From Roseomonas sp. (GTDB taxonomy: Bacteria > Pseudomonadota > Alphaproteobacteria > Acetobacterales > Acetobacteraceae), in contig JADCGA010000001.1 of assembly GCA_020249265.1 (NCBI GenBank), positions 186,001 through 250,000 of the forward strand: DNA of 64,000 bases, written 5' to 3'. Below the pieces are notes generated by a model, which worked only from the letters and a program-made list of their open reading frames with translations, ran no database searches and was not told the DNA's origin. Position numbers and translations under genes: made by a program. Positions 52,393 to 61,572 of this stretch are shown piece after piece (position 1 is the stretch's first letter; each line of letters opens with the position of its first letter).

Positions 52393-53013
52393 ATGCGCTT
52401 CCTTCGCCGATTGCTGAGCCGCCCGCCCTCTCATGAACCATATGATTTCGCTGAATTTTTGCACCGGCAGGGCGCCTTCGTCGCGCAAAAGACCGTGCTG
52501 GATTATTGCCGGGTCAAGGTGGGACGGAATGAGACAGCTTTCTTCGGCAATCCGGATTTTCAGGCGGCGCTGAACCATTGCCGTTGGCAGGTCTTCCTGG
52601 CGGCGCAAAGCGATGTGGTGGCGCTAGCGGAAGCTTGGCTCCGCCCCTTTTGGCCTGGGCAGGAACAGTTTTTGTTGGAATGTCTTGTTTCCCTGCATGC
52701 CGGCTTCATGGCAAGGGAAGCGCCCCCTGAGGGCGAAAAGGACGCTTTCGAGGCAAGCCTGATAGCCCTGCCGGGCCATCTTGCCCGGATGCAACTGGCA
52801 CCGCCACGTGATGCACGAACCCTGCCCCTGCTGGCCGAGGCGCCGCTTTTCGCGACGCTTCCCATTCATCCTGATCAGCGCAAGGGCGAAGGCCCCTCCA
52901 TCCGCGGCGCATTGCGCTTTCACATGGTATCCACCCAGCAGGAAATGGAACGCGGCTTCGACCCGGCAGGGCTTTCAGCACGGCTGAAAGCCGGGCCTCC
53001 CGCCCCGCCCTGA
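52393..53013 (+). CDS. Protein of unknown function, 206 residues
   Basis: Soluble-looking protein I do not recognise. It begins MRFLRRLLSRPPSHEPYDFA and contains FVAQKTVLDYCRVKVGRNET (29-48), FQAALNHCRWQVFLAAQSDV and LECLVSLHAGFMAREAPPEG. It looks mostly helical, with no signal peptide or membrane span. Codon use is like its neighbours. It has a good promoter candidate and is divergent from the symporter pair, so it could be a partner or regulator of it; this is only position. Confidence 0.68.
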   Translation: MRFLRRLLSRPPSHEPYDFAEFLHRQGAFVAQKTVLDYCRVKVGRNETAFFGNPDFQAALNHCRWQVFLAAQSDVVALAEAWLRPFWPGQEQFLLECLVSLHAGFMAREAPPEGEKDAFEASLIALPGHLARMQLAPPRDARTLPLLAEAPLFATLPIHPDQRKGEGPSIRGALRFHMVSTQQEMERGFDPAGLSARLKAGPPAPP

Positions 53014-53084
53014 TATCCAGCACGCCTTATAAAATCCACGCAAACCCTAGGAACAAATGCCGTCCTTTGATACGCAAATTTGTG

Positions 53085-53170
53085 ACTATTTTTTCATATT
53101 ATTTCTGAATATCTTGTAATCTACCGTAAATTTTCGGTTATTTTTCCTCAATATCTTAAATTTTTGTTGC
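53085..53170. promoter_or_regulatory. AT-rich regulatory stretch ahead of the MHS-type transporter gene
   Basis: Only about a quarter of these bases are G or C, against roughly two thirds around them. AATATCTT occurs twice in the same direction, at 53108-53115 and 53150-53157, 42 bases apart (four helical turns). Midway lies the imperfect palindrome ACCGTAAATTTTCGGT (53123-53138). No ORF fits. The rest of the 329-base gap (53014-53342) shows no gene. It may bind an activator or a silencing protein. Confidence 0.55.
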
Positions 53171-53342
53171 GAAACTCTGAATTCCCAAGCATCAAGCGCC
53201 CATCGTCCCCCGTGACGTGGCGCCGATGCCTTTCGGACGTTTCGGCCGCCTTCGCCCGGATGGGACGAGCGTCCCGGCACACCAACACGCCTATTCGGGC
53301 TGTCGGAAGCCAAAAATGAACGAAGAAAGGAAGGCGTCGGTT

Positions 53343-55019
53343 ATGAGTGCAACATCAGCGGGCGGCGCGGTAGAACCGCGCCCAATGACCCGTGAAGAGA
53401 GGAAGGTCATTGTCGCCTCCTCCCTCGGCACGGTTTTCGAATGGTATGATTTTTATCTTTACGGGTCGCTGGCCGCCGTTATCGGCGCCAATTTCTTCAG
53501 CCAATACCCTGAAACCACCCGCAATATCTTCGCGCTGATCGCCTTTGCCGCCGGGTTCCTGGTGCGCCCCTTTGGCGCGCTGTTTTTTGGCCGGTTGGGC
53601 GATCTGGTCGGGCGCAAATACACCTTCCTGATTACCATCATCATCATGGGTGCTTCCACCTTCGTGGTCGGCATCCTGCCCACATCGGATCAGATCGGCA
53701 TTATCGCCCCGATCGTGCTGATCATTCTGCGGCTGCTGCAAGGATTGGCGCTGGGGGGCGAATATGGCGGTGCGGCGACCTATGTGGCCGAACATTCGCC
53801 TCATGGCCGCCGAGGCTTCTACACCAGCTTCATTCAGGTCACCGCAACCGCGGGCTTGTTCTTGTCGCTGCTGGTGATCCTGTTCACGCAGCTTGCGGTG
53901 GGGCCGGATAATTTCCGCGCCTGGGGCTGGCGCATTCCCTTCCTGCTTTCCATCGTGCTGCTTGGCATTTCCGTCTGGATCCGCTTGCAGATGGAAGAAA
54001 GCCCGGCCTTCCAAAAAATGAAAGCTGAAGGCAAGCATTCCAAGGCGCCGATTTCGGAAGCCTTCTTCCAGTGGAAGAACGCGAAGGTGGCGCTGTTCGC
54101 GCTGCTCGGCCTTGTCGCTGGTCAGGCGGTGGTGTGGTACACGGGCCAGTTTTATGCGCTATTCTTCCTGGGTCAGGTGCTCAAGGTGGATAGCTTCACC
54201 ACGAATATGCTCGTTGCCTGGTCCCTGGTGCTGGGTTCTGGCGGCTTCGTGCTGTTCGGCTGGCTGTCTGACAGGATTGGCCGCAAGCCGATTATCCTGG
54301 GCGGCTGCCTGATCGCGGCGCTGACCTATTTCCCGCTGTTCAAACTGCTGAGCGCGGAAGCCAACCCTGATCTTCACAAAGCGCACCAGACCATTGCGGT
54401 CCGGGTTGTGACCGATCCGGCGGGCTGTTCCTTCCAGTTCAACCCAACCGGCACGGCGCGGTTTACCGCACCTTGCGACATCGCCAAGGCAGCGCTGGCG
54501 CGAGCTTCGGTGAATTACAGGGTTGAAACTGCTCCGGCGGGCACGGTTGCCACGGTGCATATCCAGGGTCAGGCGCCGCTGCCGGCCAATAGCCCGACCT
54601 TTGCACGGGATTTGGCGACGGCGTTGACGGCGGCGGGCTATCCGGCGGCGTCCAACCCATCGGTCGTGAAAATGTCCTCGCCTTTCGACATTTTCCGGGA
54701 ACAGCCGGCGGTGTTGATTGGCGTGCTCACGCTGCTCGTGATCTTTGTCACCATGGTTTATGGGCCAATCGCGGCGGCGCTGGTGGAGCTATTCCCAACG
54801 CGCATCCGCTATACCTCCATGTCGCTGCCCTATCACATCGGCAATGGCTGGTTCGGTGGGCTGCTGCCGGCAACCAGCTTCGCCATGATCGCGCAGACGG
54901 GGGATGTCTATTACGGGCTGTGGTATCCGATCGTGATCGCCTTGATGACGGTGGTGATCGGCACCTTCTTCGTGCCGGAAACCAAGGACCGCGACATCTA
55001 CGCGGAAGACGACAAGTAA
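53343..55019 (+). CDS. MFS transporter, metabolite:H+ symporter (MHS) type
   Basis: Inner-membrane proton symporter for a small organic acid or similar, 558 residues. The N-terminal MTREERKVIVASSLGTVFEW then YDFYLYG is the MHS hallmark, with motif A as GRLGDLVGRKYTFLI and later GWLSDRIGRKPIIL. A hydrophilic insert of about 120 residues (DPAGCSFQFNPTGTARFTAP and on) splits the second half. I recall such inserts in related transporters. An alternative ATG at 53316 would add nine residues. It has its own AT-rich upstream region and a strong terminator, so it is probably a single-gene transcript. Confidence 0.9.
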   Translation: MSATSAGGAVEPRPMTREERKVIVASSLGTVFEWYDFYLYGSLAAVIGANFFSQYPETTRNIFALIAFAAGFLVRPFGALFFGRLGDLVGRKYTFLITIIIMGASTFVVGILPTSDQIGIIAPIVLIILRLLQGLALGGEYGGAATYVAEHSPHGRRGFYTSFIQVTATAGLFLSLLVILFTQLAVGPDNFRAWGWRIPFLLSIVLLGISVWIRLQMEESPAFQKMKAEGKHSKAPISEAFFQWKNAKVALFALLGLVAGQAVVWYTGQFYALFFLGQVLKVDSFTTNMLVAWSLVLGSGGFVLFGWLSDRIGRKPIILGGCLIAALTYFPLFKLLSAEANPDLHKAHQTIAVRVVTDPAGCSFQFNPTGTARFTAPCDIAKAALARASVNYRVETAPAGTVATVHIQGQAPLPANSPTFARDLATALTAAGYPAASNPSVVKMSSPFDIFREQPAVLIGVLTLLVIFVTMVYGPIAAALVELFPTRIRYTSMSLPYHIGNGWFGGLLPATSFAMIAQTGDVYYGLWYPIVIALMTVVIGTFFVPETKDRDIYAEDDK

Positions 55020-55066
55020 GCATCGGTCGGGGCGGCGCTGCCGCCCGGCCTTACTGCGATGCTGGA

Positions 55067-55096
55067 AGCGGCGCCTGATTTGGGCGCCGCTTTTTT
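55067..55096 (+). terminator. Rho-independent terminator of the MHS transporter gene
   Basis: AGCGGCGCC (55067-55075) and GGCGCCGCT (55083-55091) pair perfectly around TGATTTG, ending in six T. It stands about 50 bases past the stop. Confidence 0.9.
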
Positions 55097-55133
55097 CATG
55101 CCTTGGCGGATCCGCTTTGGTTTAGGCTAAGGC

Positions 55134-56576
55134 ATGCCCACCACCCCATCCGGCCATGCCCCGATCGCCGCACTGACTGGCCCTGCGAGTGCTGCCATGG
55201 GTGCGGCACCGCCCGCACTGGCAGCCGAAACCCCTTTGGCACAAGCCATCGCCACCATGGTGGCTGCGCGGGCTTCGGCGCTGATGGTGGTGGATAGCAC
55301 AGGCCGCGCCGTTGGCATTCTGACCGAACAGGATATCGCGCGCCGTGTGGTATTTCAGCTTGGGCCGGACGCGCCACTTGCCGCTGCCATGACCGCGCCA
55401 TTGATTGCCTGCGCGCCGGATGAGGGGCTGTGGCGCGCCATTGCGCTCCTCCGCCAACACGGGCTCAGGCATCTGCCCGTGCTGGATGAAGGCGGGCGCT
55501 GCCTTGGCATGCTGCATCGGGCGGAGGCTTTAGCGGCTGTCTCGGGCGGCTTGCTCAGCCATCTTGAAGCGCTATCCGGCGATGTCGCCGCCATCAAAGC
55601 CGCCCAGGCTGGCATTGCGCGCGCCTTGCTGGCCGAGGGGCTGAATGCCGATGCGGTGGTGCGCTTGGTCAATGGCATCAATCTGGATTTGCATCGGCGC
55701 ATTCTGGCGGAGACGCTGGCCGATCACGGCCCGGCGCCGGTGCCCTTTACGTTGCTAGTCATGGGCAGCCTTGGACGTGGCGAAAGCCTGCTGACGCCTG
55801 ATCAGGATAATGGCCTGATGCTGCAAGACTACCCCGATCAGGACCACGACGCAGTAGATGGCTGGTTTCGCCCCTTCACAGAGGATTTCAACATACGCCT
55901 GGACCAGGCGGGCTTTCCGCTGTGTCCTGGTGGGATCATGGCGCGCAACCCGCTCTGGCGCAAAACCGCGCGGCAATGGCGTGATCAGCTGGGCATCTGG
56001 TCCAATCGCCGGGCCGGTGCGGCGCTGCTGTTCGGCGATATCGTGTTTGATTTCCGCCCAGTGCAGGGCGATGCGGCTGAGGCTGCTTCGCTCCGTCAAA
56101 ATCTAGCCGGGCTATTGGCGTCGCGCCCGGCCTGGCTAGCCTCCATGGCGGCGCAGAATGCCAGCCTTCATGTGGGGCTGACGCTATTTGGCGGCTTCGC
56201 GGATGATGAGCCCGGCCCCGGCAGCCGGACGGATTTGAAGCTGCATGGGCTGATGCCCTTGGTGGCCGCAGCCCGGCTTTTGGCGCTGCGCGATGGCATT
56301 ATCGAAACGGGTACGTCTCAGCGCATCGCAGCCCTGGCCGCGCGGGGCAGCATCGCGACGCGGGAGGCGAGCGCCTTGCAAGCCGCCTTTGCCCTGCTGT
56401 TGGATGTGCTGCTGCGCCAGCAATTGGCTGATCTCGCGGCAGGCCGCCGCCCGGGCAATCTGGTGGATACGGCGGCCATGCCCAAAGAATCCCGGCAGGC
56501 ATTGCGGGAGGCGCTGAGGGCGGTGCGCAGCTTCTCCCGCACCAGCTTCGCCGGCTTTACTGGTGAGATTTGGTAG
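55134..56576 (+). CDS. CBS-domain protein with DUF294 nucleotidyltransferase-like domain
   Basis: Cytoplasmic protein of 480 residues. Two CBS repeats come first (about 20-140: ALMVVDSTGRAVGILTEQDI and HLPVLDEGGRCLGML), which usually sense adenine nucleotides. The DUF294 part follows, with the GlnD-like nucleotidyltransferase signature GSLGRGESLLTPDQDNGLML near 212-231. A C-terminal helical domain (DUF294_C) ends the chain. Proteins of this type often lie beside acetate-type symporters and DnaQ-like exonucleases, as here. It may adjust the symporter or prpE by nucleotide signal; that is inference. Confidence 0.88.
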   Translation: MPTTPSGHAPIAALTGPASAAMGAAPPALAAETPLAQAIATMVAARASALMVVDSTGRAVGILTEQDIARRVVFQLGPDAPLAAAMTAPLIACAPDEGLWRAIALLRQHGLRHLPVLDEGGRCLGMLHRAEALAAVSGGLLSHLEALSGDVAAIKAAQAGIARALLAEGLNADAVVRLVNGINLDLHRRILAETLADHGPAPVPFTLLVMGSLGRGESLLTPDQDNGLMLQDYPDQDHDAVDGWFRPFTEDFNIRLDQAGFPLCPGGIMARNPLWRKTARQWRDQLGIWSNRRAGAALLFGDIVFDFRPVQGDAAEAASLRQNLAGLLASRPAWLASMAAQNASLHVGLTLFGGFADDEPGPGSRTDLKLHGLMPLVAAARLLALRDGIIETGTSQRIAALAARGSIATREASALQAAFALLLDVLLRQQLADLAAGRRPGNLVDTAAMPKESRQALREALRAVRSFSRTSFAGFTGEIW

Positions 56577-56585
56577 GCAGCGCCT

Positions 56586-57293
56586 TCAGAAATGCTCTGC
56601 CGCCGCGGCCATGGCGGCAGTCATCCGGCTGCGCCGCGCCAATTCGGCCAAATCATCTACGCCCCGCGCCGCGGCACGGGCCATCAGGCTGACCCAAAGG
56701 GCTGCGGTCGCTTCCGCATCGCCCAAGGCCTGATGCCTTCCGGTGATTACAATTCCTGCCCGGCCACAAAGCCCATCAAGGGAATGATCCGCTTCCTCGG
56801 GGTCCAGCCAACGCGAAGTCGCGACACTGCACAGAAACGGATTGCCGATGGCGGGCGCGCCGCGAAACTCCTCGGCAAAGATCAGGGCGCGGTCGAAGGC
56901 AGCATTATGCGCAACCAGCACATCATTGCCGATAAATTCCTGAAAACGGGCCAGCGCTTCCGCCGCCGGCGGGGCATCGGCCACCATGGCATCAGTAATA
57001 CCGTGATAGCGGATGGAAGCGGGCGGGATGGCACGGACAGGATTGACCAGGGTGGTGAAGCTTGCGCGCGCCTCCCCATCGCGCAGCCGGACCGCGCCGA
57101 TGGAAAGCAGGCGATCACCGCCGCTGACATCAAGCCCGGTCGATTCCAGGTCAAACACCACATAGTTTTGCGCGATCAGCGGGCCGGCGGGGAGTGCCGC
57201 GTGAAAATGCGCCCGGGCGCGGAGGAATTCGCGCAAGGATGGTTTCAGGCCATTGCCGAGTGCGCCAAGGGCACGGCGGAGAAAGCCGCTCAT
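56586..57293 (-). CDS. DnaQ-like 3'-5' exonuclease
   Basis: DEDDh-type exonuclease of 235 residues. Exo I is VVFDLESTGLD (about 45-55), Exo II is VAHNAAFDRAL and Exo III is GRHQALGDAEATAAL with the key histidine. An N-terminal extension of about 40 residues precedes the fold, and there is no polymerase part. It is not necessarily the replicative epsilon subunit; such stand-alone copies recur with DUF294 and symporter genes. It converges with the DUF294 gene (nine bases) and is divergent from prpE across a palindrome. Confidence 0.87.
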   Translation of the reverse strand: MSGFLRRALGALGNGLKPSLREFLRARAHFHAALPAGPLIAQNYVVFDLESTGLDVSGGDRLLSIGAVRLRDGEARASFTTLVNPVRAIPPASIRYHGITDAMVADAPPAAEALARFQEFIGNDVLVAHNAAFDRALIFAEEFRGAPAIGNPFLCSVATSRWLDPEEADHSLDGLCGRAGIVITGRHQALGDAEATAALWVSLMARAAARGVDDLAELARRSRMTAAMAAAAEHF

Positions 57294-57330
57294 GGGCGGG
57301 CGTGCTGGGTTAGGGTGGGGTGTGGCAGGG

Positions 57331-57352
57331 CCATGCGTTCAGTTTCGCATGG
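57331..57352. promoter_or_regulatory. Palindromic candidate operator between the exonuclease and prpE genes
   Basis: CCATGCG (57331-57337) and CGCATGG (57346-57352) are perfect inverted repeats eight bases apart. TTGACG (57354-57359) follows at once. The site is 38 bases from the exonuclease start and 125 from prpE. It could be an operator for either gene. Confidence 0.4.
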
Positions 57353-57476
57353 TTTGACGCCTGCTTTCCACACATTACGACGGGCCGCTTGCGTCAGGGC
57401 TTGCGCTGCGCCCCGCCAAGGCGGCACCTTGGCCGCAAGGCTCAAGCCACGCTGTTGCTAAAAATAGGGGGAAACC

Positions 57477-59372
57477 ATGTCCGAGGCTTCGCAATATGAC
57501 GCGACCCATGCGCGCTGGCGGCGCGACCCGGAAGCCTATTGGGCGGAAGCGGCGCGCGGCATTGATTGGGACCGGGCGCCGGGGCGCATTTTTGATGCCT
57601 CGATGGGGGTTTATGGCCGCTGGTTTCCCGATGCGGCATTGAATACCTGCCACAATGCCGTGGATCGCCATGTTGCCGCCGGGCGCGGGCAGCAGGATGC
57701 GATCATCTATGACAGCCCCATGACTGGGCAAATTCAGCGCATCACCTATGCCGAATTGCAGACCCGCGTGGCGAAGCTGGCGGGCGCACTGGCGGCGCGC
57801 GGCATCAGCAAGGGTGATCGCGTGGTGATCTATATGCCCATGGTGCCGGAAGCGGCGATTGCCATGCTGGCGACTGCGCGGCTTGGTGCTGTCCATTCCG
57901 TGGTGTTTGGCGGTTTTGCCGCCGCCGAATTGGCTTCCCGCATTGCCGATGCCAAGCCCAAGGCCATCATCAGCGCATCCTGCGGGTTGGAACCGGGGCG
58001 CGTGGTGAAATACAAACCGCTATTGGATGAAGCGATTGCGCTTTCGCCGCATAGGCCATCATCCGTGCTGATCCTGCAAAGGCCAGAAGCACCTTGTGAA
58101 ATGATCGCAGGCCGCGATGAGGATTTGCTGGTGGCCGAAGCCGAAGCCGCGCCGCATGCATGCGTTTCCGTCGCCGCCACTGATCCGCTTTATATCCTGT
58201 ACACCTCAGGCACCACGGGCCAGCCCAAGGGGATTTTGCGCGACAATGGCGGGCATGCGGTGGCGCTGCATCATTCCATGGAATTGGTTTATGGCATGAA
58301 GCCCGGCGATGTTTACTGGGCGGCGTCGGATGTAGGCTGGGTGGTTGGGCATTCCTATATTGTCTATGCGCCGCTGCTGGCCGGCTGCACCACGGTGCTG
58401 TTTGAAGGCAAGCCTGTCGGCACGCCGGACCCTGGCACTTTCTGGCGTGTTTGCGCGGATCATGGGGTGAAGCTGTTATTCACCGCCCCCACCGCCATTC
58501 GCGCCATCAAGAAGGAAGACCCGGAAGGCATTTTTCTCAAGAAATATGATTTGTCGAAGCTTGAGGCGCTTTATCTGGCCGGGGAGCGTTGTGACCCCGA
58601 CACCATCCTTTGGTCGGAACGCCTGCTGCAAAAGCCGGTGGTGGATCATTGGTGGCAGACGGAAACCGGCTGGACCATTACCGGCAATTTCCGAGGGCTC
58701 GGCCTTTTCCCAACCCGCGCCGGTTCCGGCGGCAAGCCCGCGCCTGGCTATGATGTGGTGGTGCTGGATGAGGCCGGGCACCCCGTGCCGCGCGGGCAGA
58801 TTGGTAGCCTGGCGGTGAAACTGCCTTTGCCGCCCTCCGCGCTGCCCACCCTCTACAATGCTGATGAGCGCTTCAAGGAAGCCTATCTGTCGCATTTCGC
58901 AGGCTATTACAGCACCGCCGATGCGGGGATGATTGATGCGGAAGGCTATGTTTCGGTGATGAGCCGGACGGATGATATCATCAATGTCGCGGGGCATAGG
59001 CTTTCGACGGGTGCGATGGAGGAAGTCCTGGCCGCCCACCCTGATATCGCCGAATGCGCCGTGGTTGGCGTGCGGGATACGCTGAAGGGGCAGGTACCGC
59101 TCGGCTTGGTGGTGGTGAAATCCGGCGTGAATAAGCCCGAAGAAACGCTGGCGCGGGAATTGATCGGGCTGGTGCGCGAAAAGATCGGCCCTGTTGCCGC
59201 CTTCAAGGATGCTAAGGTGGTGGCGCGCCTGCCCAAGACGCGCAGCGGCAAGATTCTGCGCGCCACCATGCGCAAGATCGCGGATGCCGAACCCTATACC
59301 GTGCCACCCACCATTGATGATCCGGCCATCTTGGAGGAGATCACCATCGTGCTGAAAGGCGCGATGCGTTGA
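57477..59372 (+). CDS. prpE: Propionyl-CoA synthetase (acyl-CoA synthetase, PrpE-like)
   Basis: Activates propionate (and often acetate) to its CoA ester with ATP. It has 631 residues, PrpE length. PrpE-like traits are NTCHNAVDRHVAAGRG near 56-71, the PMTGQIQRITYAEL segment and the FRDNGG-like LRDNGGHAVAL. The A3 motif is YTSGTTGQPKGIL, A5 is HWWQTETGW, and the acylation-sensitive lysine lies in TRSGKILRATMRK near the end. GGGGGAAACC precedes the ATG. It fits the nearby symporter as the second step of acid use. Acetyl-CoA synthetase is the close alternative. Confidence 0.92.
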   Translation: MSEASQYDATHARWRRDPEAYWAEAARGIDWDRAPGRIFDASMGVYGRWFPDAALNTCHNAVDRHVAAGRGQQDAIIYDSPMTGQIQRITYAELQTRVAKLAGALAARGISKGDRVVIYMPMVPEAAIAMLATARLGAVHSVVFGGFAAAELASRIADAKPKAIISASCGLEPGRVVKYKPLLDEAIALSPHRPSSVLILQRPEAPCEMIAGRDEDLLVAEAEAAPHACVSVAATDPLYILYTSGTTGQPKGILRDNGGHAVALHHSMELVYGMKPGDVYWAASDVGWVVGHSYIVYAPLLAGCTTVLFEGKPVGTPDPGTFWRVCADHGVKLLFTAPTAIRAIKKEDPEGIFLKKYDLSKLEALYLAGERCDPDTILWSERLLQKPVVDHWWQTETGWTITGNFRGLGLFPTRAGSGGKPAPGYDVVVLDEAGHPVPRGQIGSLAVKLPLPPSALPTLYNADERFKEAYLSHFAGYYSTADAGMIDAEGYVSVMSRTDDIINVAGHRLSTGAMEEVLAAHPDIAECAVVGVRDTLKGQVPLGLVVVKSGVNKPEETLARELIGLVREKIGPVAAFKDAKVVARLPKTRSGKILRATMRKIADAEPYTVPPTIDDPAILEEITIVLKGAMR

Positions 59373-59629
59373 GCGATTTTTGGCCATATGAGAAACCTTG
59401 TCCTCCGCAGCATTCATCATAAACTGCGGTGCGACGGAGATGATCCAGGACATGGAATAGTCCAGCCGCCGACGATCTGCTTAATTCACGGGGTTTGCTG
59501 GGACGCATACCAAATATGTTGATCGCCCCAAGAATCCTATATGTCCGAGGTTTCTGCTCCCAGGCTGATGAGAGACGGTCAGCGCCGTCGCTTCGCCACG
59601 ATCAATCGCCCGCGCGGGAACCGGCTGCC

Positions 59630-60169
59630 TCACCAAAAATGCTGATTATTCAGGGCGGCAACGCAGGTACTCGGACCCTGTAACGGGGTGAGACCACTTC
59701 CTTGCAGCGACTGGCCAAGCCAACCATGCGGCTGGCTGAGCGGCAGCGGTGGTCGGGCGTCCTCTTCGCCCACGACGGTGAAGCCCAGCTTTCCGTAAAA
59801 ACGAGGGTCGCCATAAGTCATTAAGATATCAACACCGGCTTCGCGCAGCTTGTCCAGTACATGCTGCAGCAGGGCTTGGCCGATCCCTTGTCCCTGGCTA
59901 TCGGACGCAACGGCCATGGGCGAGAGCAGAAACACCTTACGCGCGTCATGCGCATAAGCCAGTCGGGTGATTATCACCCCAGCAACCAGCGCCCCGTCTT
60001 TCAAGGCAGTAAATACATGGATATCTTCCGGCGATGTCTCAGTCAGGAGATTCTGCACAAGACCGCCAATCACGGCACCCTCTGTCACACCCTCTGCGGC
60101 GCTGAATGTGGCTCTGAAGAGTTCAGTGATCCTCGCTACTTGGCCCTCATATTGCGTTGAAAATTCCAT
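59630..60169 (-). CDS. GNAT-family N-acetyltransferase
   Basis: Acetyl-CoA-dependent acetyltransferase of 179 residues, of the YhbS kind. The CoA-binding motif A is VASDSQGQGIGQALLQHVLD (87-106), and GDPRFYGKLGFTVVGEED (119-136) is the usual YhbS-like beta segment. AAGGATGAG precedes the ATG at 60167-60169. The gene and its flanks (59373-60317) are less GC-rich than the window, with more varied codon use, so it may be a recent arrival. The 257-base gap on its downstream side holds nothing I can name. Acceptor unknown. Confidence 0.82.
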   Translation of the reverse strand: MEFSTQYEGQVARITELFRATFSAAEGVTEGAVIGGLVQNLLTETSPEDIHVFTALKDGALVAGVIITRLAYAHDARKVFLLSPMAVASDSQGQGIGQALLQHVLDKLREAGVDILMTYGDPRFYGKLGFTVVGEEDARPPLPLSQPHGWLGQSLQGSGLTPLQGPSTCVAALNNQHFW

Positions 60170-60317
60170 TGCTCATCCTTCCGAATTTATCGAAGACAAA
60201 TAATGCCTTGGAGAAATCTGGAGTGTTTGCGGCCAGCAAAGGCAAGAATGAAAACACATCGTGGGATGTTGGAGCTTGGCGGGGTGACGCAACACGACCC
60301 GCCATCGTCCGTCCTCC

Positions 60318-60746
60318 CTAATCCTCAATGCCATCGCGGTTTTCAATGCTCATGAAGGTGGCGGTCAGGAAGGCGATCAGCTTTTCCTGATCGGCGGTGA
60401 CGGTGAAGATTTCCGTCTGCACCAGGGTAAGCGTGCGCCCAGCCTTCAGCACCTTGCCGCGCGCGATGATGCGGTCCCCGCCAGCAGGGGCGAGGAAATT
60501 GATTTTCATTTCCGTCGTCAGCACACCGCGATTGGCGGGCATGAGGCTGAGCGCCGCATAGCCCGCCGCACTATCGGCAATGGCGGTCAGCGCGCCGCCA
60601 TGGATAAAGCCATGTTGCTGAGAAAGTTCCGGCTTGGGTTCAAGCGAGATCTCAACCCGCCCCGGCGCGATGCTGGTCATTTCCGCGCCAAAAAGCCGCA
60701 TCAGCCCCTGCTTGGCGAAGCTTTGGCGCAGGCGGGTTTCCATCAT
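60318..60746 (-). CDS. PaaI-family hotdog thioesterase
   Basis: Acyl-CoA thioesterase-like protein of 142 residues. The hotdog signature is LSQQHGFIHGGALTAIADSA (41-60), with the HGG turn and the Asp typical of PaaI/YbdB members. INFLAPAGGDRIIARGKVLK forms the later strand pair. It begins with ATG ATG and lies 11 bases after the yebC stop on the same strand, so the two are probably one transcript. The substrate is unknown. Confidence 0.87.
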   Translation of the reverse strand: MMETRLRQSFAKQGLMRLFGAEMTSIAPGRVEISLEPKPELSQQHGFIHGGALTAIADSAAGYAALSLMPANRGVLTTEMKINFLAPAGGDRIIARGKVLKAGRTLTLVQTEIFTVTADQEKLIAFLTATFMSIENRDGIED

Positions 60747-60757
60747 GCTGATGGCGC

Positions 60758-61480
60758 CTATGCCACTTCAAGATTGGCGTAGATGTTCTGGATGTCATCG
60801 TGATCATCCAAAAGATCGAGCAGCTTCACCACATCCTTGGCGCGTTCTTCATCCAGCTTGATGTCATTGGTGGACCACCATTCAAGCTTGGCCGCTTCCG
60901 CCGTGCCGAAGCGCGCTTCCAGCGCATCGCGCACCGCAGCGAAATCCTCGACGCTGGTCGAGATTTCATGCCCGTCTTCGGTGCTTTCCACATCCTCGGC
61001 GCCGGCTTCAATGGCGGCTTCCAGCATGGCATCGGCTGAAGCAACTTCCGGCTTGTAGCGCAGCACGCCCTTGCGTTCGAATTGGAAGGTGACTGAATTC
61101 GTCTCCCCCAGCGCACCGCCATTCTTGGCGAACATGGAACGTAGATCACCACCTGTGCGGTTGCGATTATCCGTCAGCGCTTCCGCGATGATGGCAATGC
61201 CATGCGCGCCATAGCCTTCATAGCGCACTTCCTCATAATCCTCGCCCTGGCCAGCGGTCACCGCGCGCTTGATGGCGCGGTCAATCGTGTCACGCGTCAT
61301 ATTCGCGGTCAGCGCGGCTTTCACGGCGGCGCGCAGCCGCGGATTGGCCGCCGGATCAGGCATGCCGATTTTGGCCGAGACGGTGATTTCACGGATCAGC
61401 TTTCCGAAGGCCTGGGCTTTTTTGGCACCCTGGGCCGCCTTGCGGTGCATGACGTTTTTCGCGTGGGAATGGCCGGCCAT
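60758..61480 (-). CDS. yebC: YebC/PmpR-family translation or transcription factor
   Basis: Member of the YebC family, which includes DNA-binding regulators and factors that help ribosomes through proline runs. It has 240 residues. The N-terminus [20 protein letters not shown] is universal, and [21 protein letters not shown] and [20 protein letters not shown] follow in order. The ATG at 61478-61480 is chosen because the family always starts with MAGHS; the open frame continues 22 codons more. In many relatives it precedes ruvC, but not here. The paaI-type gene follows. Confidence 0.94.
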   Translation of the reverse strand: MAGHSHAKNVMHRKAAQGAKKAQAFGKLIREITVSAKIGMPDPAANPRLRAAVKAALTANMTRDTIDRAIKRAVTAGQGEDYEEVRYEGYGAHGIAIIAEALTDNRNRTGGDLRSMFAKNGGALGETNSVTFQFERKGVLRYKPEVASADAMLEAAIEAGAEDVESTEDGHEISTSVEDFAAVRDALEARFGTAEAAKLEWWSTNDIKLDEERAKDVVKLLDLLDDHDDIQNIYANLEVA

Positions 61481-61572
61481 TGCCGTGACTCTCAGTAATT
61501 GGGGGACAGAGGCGCGGCTTATATCCGGGGCCGGGGATGGCGCCAAGCACGGGCCATGGGCAGAATGGGCCT

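Noticed and set aside
54370-54690. Hydrophilic insert in the MHS transporter as a possible domain fusion
   Set aside because: I recall similar inserts in related transporters, so it is probably not novel.
59373-59629. Possible tRNA or small RNA in the gap after prpE
   Set aside because: No T-loop consensus or cloverleaf pairing could be found by eye.
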